In this document: positions 50,946 to 54,788 of the stretch, in pieces | Position numbering within the stretch: the stretch's first letter is position 1 | Layout of the letters: each line of letters opens with the position of its first letter | NCBI GenBank assembly: GCA_013697785.1 | Contig: JACCWE010000151.1 | Location: forward strand, 1 to 54,788 | Source: Gemmatimonadaceae bacterium | GTDB lineage: Bacteria; Gemmatimonadota; Gemmatimonadetes; Gemmatimonadales; Gemmatimonadaceae | Direction of reading: 5' to 3' | Length of the DNA stretch: 54,788 nucleotides | The notes under the pieces: generated by a model | What the model saw: the letters and a program-made list of their open reading frames with translations, nothing else | Databases searched by the model: none | Told to the model about the DNA's origin: nothing | Position numbers and translations under genes: made by a program

Positions 50946-52316
50946 TTATTTTTCGTCGCCCTTGTAAGTGACGCGCCAGATGCGCCCGTGTACGTCGTCG
51001 GTGATGAAGAGCGAGCCGTCCGGTGCCACAGCGAGTCCGGTCGGGCGAAATTTCGCGGTGGTCGGCTGCGGCGTCGGTGTGCCAGCGAAGCCGTTCGCGA
51101 AGGTCTCGTAGTCGTTGCCGTGCGGCTTGCCGTCGGCGAACGGGACGAAGACGACGCGATAGCCTTCCTGCGGCTCGGGCGCGCGATTCCATGATCCGTG
51201 AAAGGCAACGAAGGCGCCGCCCTTGTATTTCGCGGGGAATTGGGAGCCGTTGTAGAAGGTGAGCGCGTTCGGCGCCCAGTGCGCGGGGAAATAGACCACC
51301 GGCTCGATCTTCTTGTCGCAATCCCCGATCGCCTTGCCGCCATCGCCGCCGTACTCCGGTGCGAGCACGAGCTTTTTCTGTGTGGAGTCGAAGTAGCATT
51401 TGGGCCAGCCGTAGTCGCCGCCCTTCACGATCCTGAGAAGCTCCTCCGCCGGAAGATCGGCGCCCTGCTGCAGTGTGTAGAGCCCCGCCCAGTTGTCGCC
51501 GAGCTGATCGCGTCCGTGCTGCGTGGAGTAGAGCTGCCCCGAGGCGTCGAACGCGATGCCGACCGCGTTGCGAATGCCCGTGGCGTAGCGGCCCGCCGGA
51601 GAGAATGTCTGCCCCGTCTTGTTCGCATCGTAGCTCCAGACTCCGCCGCGCGTATCGAGCTCGGTGCACGGATTGATGCCGGGACTCTTGAGCGTGCGGT
51701 TCTTCACCTGGCACGAGTTGGTCCTCGAGCCGACATCGACGAAGAGCTGGCCCGTGCTGTCGATCGCGAACGGATGCATCGGGTGATCGCCTCCGAGCGG
51801 AAGCCCGCTGACGACGGTCGATGGCGCGCCGGCGGGAACGAAGGAGGAGTCCATCGCGTACTTCACGATCTTGTCCTTCGTCTCGACGAAGAGCGCGCCC
51901 TTGTACAAGGCGATGCCTGTGCCACCGGCGCCGCCGTTGGCGAGCGAGTCGCCGAAGCGCTTGATCATGTCCGCATGGCCATCGTGCTTCGTGTCGCGGA
52001 GCGCAACGATGAACGGCGCCGCTGGCGTGCTGCCGTCGGGGAAGTATTTGCCGCTCCACGTGTTCGCGTACGCGTCACCATTCGCCGCGAAGACGAGATG
52101 ACGGACGTGACCGAGCGAGTCGGCGAAGATGGTGGCGCAGAAGCCGGGCGGAAGGGTGAGTCCTCCGTTGTCGCCGGCGCAGGCGGCCGCTGAGGCGACT
52201 GCGCCCTTGGCGGTAGAGTCGGCGGCGGCGGGCTTGTTGCCTTTCGCACACGCGATGGCAAAAAGCACGGCTCCGACCGTGAGTGTTCGGGCAATGCTGG
52301 TGGTGGACTGCTGCAT
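50946..52316 (-). CDS. PQQ-type sugar dehydrogenase, beta-propeller lipoprotein
   Basis: A 456-residue exported protein of the glucose/sorbosone dehydrogenase family. The lipobox is AIACAKG. Propeller repeats include FAANGDAYANTW, TGIALYKGALFV and FHGSWNRAPEPQEGYRVVFVPF, and the last blade reads FRPTGLAVAPDGSLFITDD. Related enzymes use PQQ and Ca2+ to oxidise sugars in the periplasm. PQQ binding is not proven here, and the substrate is unknown. A GGAG site precedes the ATG at 52316. It lies 41 bp after the other propeller gene. Confidence 0.85.
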   Translation of the reverse strand: MQQSTTSIARTLTVGAVLFAIACAKGNKPAAADSTAKGAVASAAACAGDNGGLTLPPGFCATIFADSLGHVRHLVFAANGDAYANTWSGKYFPDGSTPAAPFIVALRDTKHDGHADMIKRFGDSLANGGAGGTGIALYKGALFVETKDKIVKYAMDSSFVPAGAPSTVVSGLPLGGDHPMHPFAIDSTGQLFVDVGSRTNSCQVKNRTLKSPGINPCTELDTRGGVWSYDANKTGQTFSPAGRYATGIRNAVGIAFDASGQLYSTQHGRDQLGDNWAGLYTLQQGADLPAEELLRIVKGGDYGWPKCYFDSTQKKLVLAPEYGGDGGKAIGDCDKKIEPVVYFPAHWAPNALTFYNGSQFPAKYKGGAFVAFHGSWNRAPEPQEGYRVVFVPFADGKPHGNDYETFANGFAGTPTPQPTTAKFRPTGLAVAPDGSLFITDDVHGRIWRVTYKGDEK

Positions 52317-52357
52317 GATGCGGCTACTCCATAACTGTGTGTGGTGCGAGCGGACGC

Positions 52358-53308
52358 CTACTTCGCAGGCCATTCCCAGAGCTCGAACTTGTTGGCGACC
52401 ATGGAGACGATGCCGACGCGCGAGTGCCCTGCGTCCATGCTGACATCCGCGGGCTGATAGCCGAGCTTCGTAATGCGCGGAACGAGCTTCGGACCTTCGA
52501 GCGTCGCAACGCTCGAGTCGTTCCAGCTGGTGATGAGGATCTGTCCGTTCGCTTCGGCTTCGGCGCCGTCGAACATACTCTTGCCCGGTGCAACATCCTT
52601 CGGTCCGGGATCGCCGACCGCCCACGACTGCACGGAAGGACCGCCGAACGGCGCGAGCACGAAGCGCTTGCCGCGACGGTCGTACGTGATGCCGTCCGGA
52701 GAAGAAAGAAGCGCGGAAGAGACTGCGACGCTGACGCTGTGATCCTTGCGCGCGACCTTGAGGATGCGGTCGGGCCCCGTGTGATTGAGCTTGCTGTCGG
52801 CGCCCACCTGGATCCCCGTATCGGTGATGTAGAAGTCACCGGTCGAGTCGATTGCGAGATCGTTGAGGAAGAGCGCCTTTACCGGCGAGAGGTCGATGGT
52901 GATGTAGGGCTTTCCCGTCTTCGTGTCGAAGCCGCGCAGCTTGTCGACGTCGAGCACCCAGAGCGTGTCGCCCTCGACGCGCGAGCCCATTGGTGCATCG
53001 AGCTGCACGCCGTCGCGGCCGCCCTGAATGAAATGCAACGAGTCCACCACACCATCGGCCGTGATGCGTGCGATGAAGCCGTTGCCATCCTTGATACCGA
53101 GCGTGCCGTTGGCGTTGCTCACGAAGTAGACGTTGTTCGTGGCATCGAAGGAGAGCGCTTCCGGCGCGGAGAGGCCGTCGACGACGGCGATGCGCTGCGG
53201 CGCGGTAGCGGCGGCCTTCTCTGCGTTGTCGGCCTTCGGGGTGCACGCGCTCGGGAGAGCGATCAGCGCGAAAGTGAGAGCGAGGAGCGATGATTTGGGA
53301 CGGGTCAT
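52358..53308 (-). CDS. SMP-30/gluconolactonase-like propeller lipoprotein
   Basis: A 316-residue lipoprotein (lipobox ALPSACTP) with a six-bladed propeller resembling SMP-30 and NHL proteins (VYFVSNANGTLGIKDGNGFI, ALFLNDLAIDSTGDFYITD, LLSSPDGITYDRRGKRFVLAP). It may be a lactonase or a sugar-binding partner of the adjacent dehydrogenase. GGAG lies 8 bp before its ATG. The pair and the aldo/keto reductase upstream form a leftward cluster. Confidence 0.75.
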   Translation of the reverse strand: MTRPKSSLLALTFALIALPSACTPKADNAEKAAATAPQRIAVVDGLSAPEALSFDATNNVYFVSNANGTLGIKDGNGFIARITADGVVDSLHFIQGGRDGVQLDAPMGSRVEGDTLWVLDVDKLRGFDTKTGKPYITIDLSPVKALFLNDLAIDSTGDFYITDTGIQVGADSKLNHTGPDRILKVARKDHSVSVAVSSALLSSPDGITYDRRGKRFVLAPFGGPSVQSWAVGDPGPKDVAPGKSMFDGAEAEANGQILITSWNDSSVATLEGPKLVPRITKLGYQPADVSMDAGHSRVGIVSMVANKFELWEWPAK

Positions 53309-53372
53309 TCGACGATCTCCGGACTGGTGGATGTACGTGGTGCAGTGCGTGAGACTGTTGGTGCGAGGTTGG

Positions 53373-54365
53373 TCAGCGGCCGATCATCTTCATCGATTCC
53401 GCGGGGTAGCGGTCGCCCGCTGCCGCGCCCTTCGGCGCAACCTCATCGATGCGGGCGAGATCCTGCGGTGTGAGCGTGACGTTGATCGCGCCTACGTTCT
53501 CCTCGAGAAACTCGCGGCGCTTGGTTCCCGGAATCGGCACCATGTCGTTGCCCTGCGCCATCACCCAGGCGAGGGCCAGCTGCGACGGGGTGCATCCCTT
53601 CTCGGCCGCGAGCGCCTGAATGTGCTTCACGAGCTCGAGATTCTTCGCGAAGTTTTCGCCCTGAAAGCGCGGTGACGAACGTCGGAAGTCATCGGAGCGG
53701 AAGTCCTCGATGCTCTTATACGCGCCGGTGAGAAAGCCGCGGCCGAGAGGAGAGTAGGGGACGAAGCCGATGCCGAGGGCGCGACAGGCGGGGATGATCT
53801 CGTCTTCGGGCTCACGGCTCCAGAGCGAGTACTCCGTCTGCAACGCGGAGATCGGATGCACCGCATACGCGCGGCGCAGTGTCTCGGGGCCCGCCTCGGA
53901 GAGCCCTATGTATTTGATCTTCCCTTCGCTCACGAGCTTCGCGAGCTCGCCGACGGTGTCCTCGATCGGCGTGTTGATGTCGACGCGATGCTGGTAGTAG
54001 AGGTCGATCGTGTCGATGTCGAGCCGCTTGAGGGAGCCTTCGACCGAGGCCCGCACATATTCGGGGCGGCCGTTGATGCCGCGCTTGAGTGGATCGTTGG
54101 CATCGCGGACGATGCCGAATTTGGTGGCGATGACGTACTTGTCGCGGTTGCCCTTGATCGCCTTGCCGACGAGCTGCTCGTTGGTGTGCGGGCCATACAT
54201 GTCGGCGGTGTCGAGGAAGTTGACTCCGAGCTCGAGCGCGCGGTGGATCGTGGCGACAGACTCGCCCTGATCACTGCGATCGCCGTAGAAGTCCGACATC
54301 CCCATGCAGCCGAGTCCCATGGCGGATGTGTCGAGTCCCTGCGTACCGAGCTTCCGATGCTGCAT
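53373..54365 (-). CDS. Aldo/keto reductase
   Basis: A 330-residue NADPH-dependent TIM-barrel reductase. It has the expected catalytic residues: Asp and Tyr in [10 protein letters not shown], Lys in VIATKFG and His in LYYQHRVD. The cofactor loop [17 protein letters not shown] is seen near residue 270. It is similar to quinone-stress AKRs such as YhdN. It is 64 bp upstream of the SMP-30-like gene on the same strand. Confidence 0.93.
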   Translation of the reverse strand: MQHRKLGTQGLDTSAMGLGCMGMSDFYGDRSDQGESVATIHRALELGVNFLDTADMYGPHTNEQLVGKAIKGNRDKYVIATKFGIVRDANDPLKRGINGRPEYVRASVEGSLKRLDIDTIDLYYQHRVDINTPIEDTVGELAKLVSEGKIKYIGLSEAGPETLRRAYAVHPISALQTEYSLWSREPEDEIIPACRALGIGFVPYSPLGRGFLTGAYKSIEDFRSDDFRRSSPRFQGENFAKNLELVKHIQALAAEKGCTPSQLALAWVMAQGNDMVPIPGTKRREFLEENVGAINVTLTPQDLARIDEVAPKGAAAGDRYPAESMKMIGR

Positions 54366-54401
54366 TCGTTACCGTTGGCGAGCGTGAATGGGAACACAAA
54401 C

Positions 54402-54435
54402 GTGCGCCCGAAGCCAGGAGCGGCTTCGGGCACAC
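54402..54435 (-). terminator. Hairpin after the PfpI gene
   Basis: GCCCGAAGCC (54406-54415) pairs with GGCTTCGGGC (54422-54431), extended by GTG/CAC; the loop is AGGAGC. On the complementary strand it is followed by GTTTGTGTT, a weak T-tract, so termination may be partial. Confidence 0.5.
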
Positions 54436-54460
54436 GAGGTCGTTGCGGGCTGGAGCTCGA

Positions 54461-54788
54461 TCAAGATACGGCGCTCGCCTGTGCCGAGGCGCGTTGTGCT
54501 TCGTGGAAGCCTTCGGCGAACTCCTCGATCATCTTCTTGTTGAAGGCGGGGATGTCGCCGGGGTTGCGGCTCGTGACGAGACCGTGATCGGTGACGACTT
54601 CGCTGTCGGTCCAATTGGCGCCGGCGTTCTCGAGGTCGGTGTGCAGCGAGGGCCACGAGGTGACGTTGCGGCCGTCGACGACATCGGCTTCGATGAGGAG
54701 CCAGGGTCCGTGACAGATGGCGGCGACCGGCTTTCCGGCTTCGAAGAAGGCGCGGACGAAGTCGACGGCGGCGGGGACGGTGCGGAGC
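54461..54788 (-). CDS. PfpI/DJ-1-family protein, C-terminal part
   Basis: Only the last 108 residues are in the window; the start lies to the right. They show the family's catalytic Cys in AAICHGPWLLIEADVV, then NVTSWPSLHTDLENAGANW and VVTDHGLVTSRNPGDIPAF. Such proteins act as glyoxalases, deglycases or proteases under stress. It sits upstream of the aldo/keto reductase on the same strand, with a hairpin between. Confidence 0.9.
   Translation of the reverse strand, partial: LRTVPAAVDFVRAFFEAGKPVAAICHGPWLLIEADVVDGRNVTSWPSLHTDLENAGANWTDSEVVTDHGLVTSRNPGDIPAFNKKMIEEFAEGFHEAQRASAQASAVS

Overview
This window is GC-rich and gene-dense, with few gaps over 200 bp, so it looks chromosomal. It suggests a Gram-negative-type (diderm) soil or sediment bacterium. 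The signs are an outer-membrane beta-barrel, an LpxR-like lipid A deacylase, plug-domain proteins, many lipoproteins with a lipobox, and an alpha-2-macroglobulin/PBP1C pair. The gene mix (CarboxypepD-reg/TonB-plug proteins without a barrel, many exported S9 and M28 peptidases, a long-type IspH, split LigD parts) reminds me of Gemmatimonadota. That placement is an inference, because there is no rRNA or marker gene here to prove it. I see no tRNA, rRNA, CRISPR array, transposase or prophage.

Layout. 1-5.5 kb: end of a DEAH-type helicase, a GNAT acetyltransferase, a TetR regulator translationally coupled to an ECF sigma factor, a beta-barrel protein and a CGNR zinc-finger regulator. 5.5-9.6 kb: an exported metallo-beta-lactamase-fold hydrolase and a tandem pair of CarboxypepD-reg/plug proteins. 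9.6-14.1 kb: a seven-gene leftward run (ATP-grasp, luciferase-like monooxygenase, DUF1272 zinc ribbon, two paralogous lipoproteins, SoxY, SoxZ). 14.2-19.9 kb: hotdog thioesterase, histidine kinase, macro domain, LD-carboxypeptidase and a membrane M28 peptidase. 19.9-22.1 kb: IspH overlapping an aldose-epimerase-like gene. 22.1-22.8 kb: a 128-nt palindrome followed by a GxxExxY-type PD-(D/E)XK gene. 22.7-28.8 kb: LpxR-like protein, small membrane proteins, an S9 peptidase, a tandem pair of unknown exported proteins and an FHA protein. 29-37 kb: alpha-2-macroglobulin overlapping PBP1C. 37-42 kb: ABC exporter, SET-domain methyltransferase with a lysine-rich tail, and several exported low-complexity proteins. 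42.5-45.2 kb: an unknown gene overlapping a LigD-type polymerase, which overlaps an ATP-dependent ligase. 45.2-54.8 kb: M48 peptidase, small exported proteins, a radical-SAM/HhH protein, a DPP4-like peptidase, two beta-propeller lipoproteins, an aldo/keto reductase and the end of a PfpI/DJ-1 protein.

The genes work mainly in envelope maintenance and defence (LpxR, A2M, PBP1C, LD-carboxypeptidase, ABC exporter, M48), peptide scavenging (S9, M28), DNA repair (LigD parts, rSAM/HhH) and regulation (TetR-ECF, CGNR, histidine kinase, FHA). Tandem duplication of exported proteins is a local theme, with three separate pairs.

The best candidates for something undescribed are: the palindrome with the GxxExxC nuclease-like gene; the unknown gene coupled to the LigD parts; the ATP-grasp/monooxygenase/zinc-ribbon/lipoprotein/SoxYZ run; and the SET protein with a histone-like tail. 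No gene-free stretch exceeds about 300 bases. The longest are 42234-42498 (265 bp, between divergent genes) and 22104-22318 (the palindrome).
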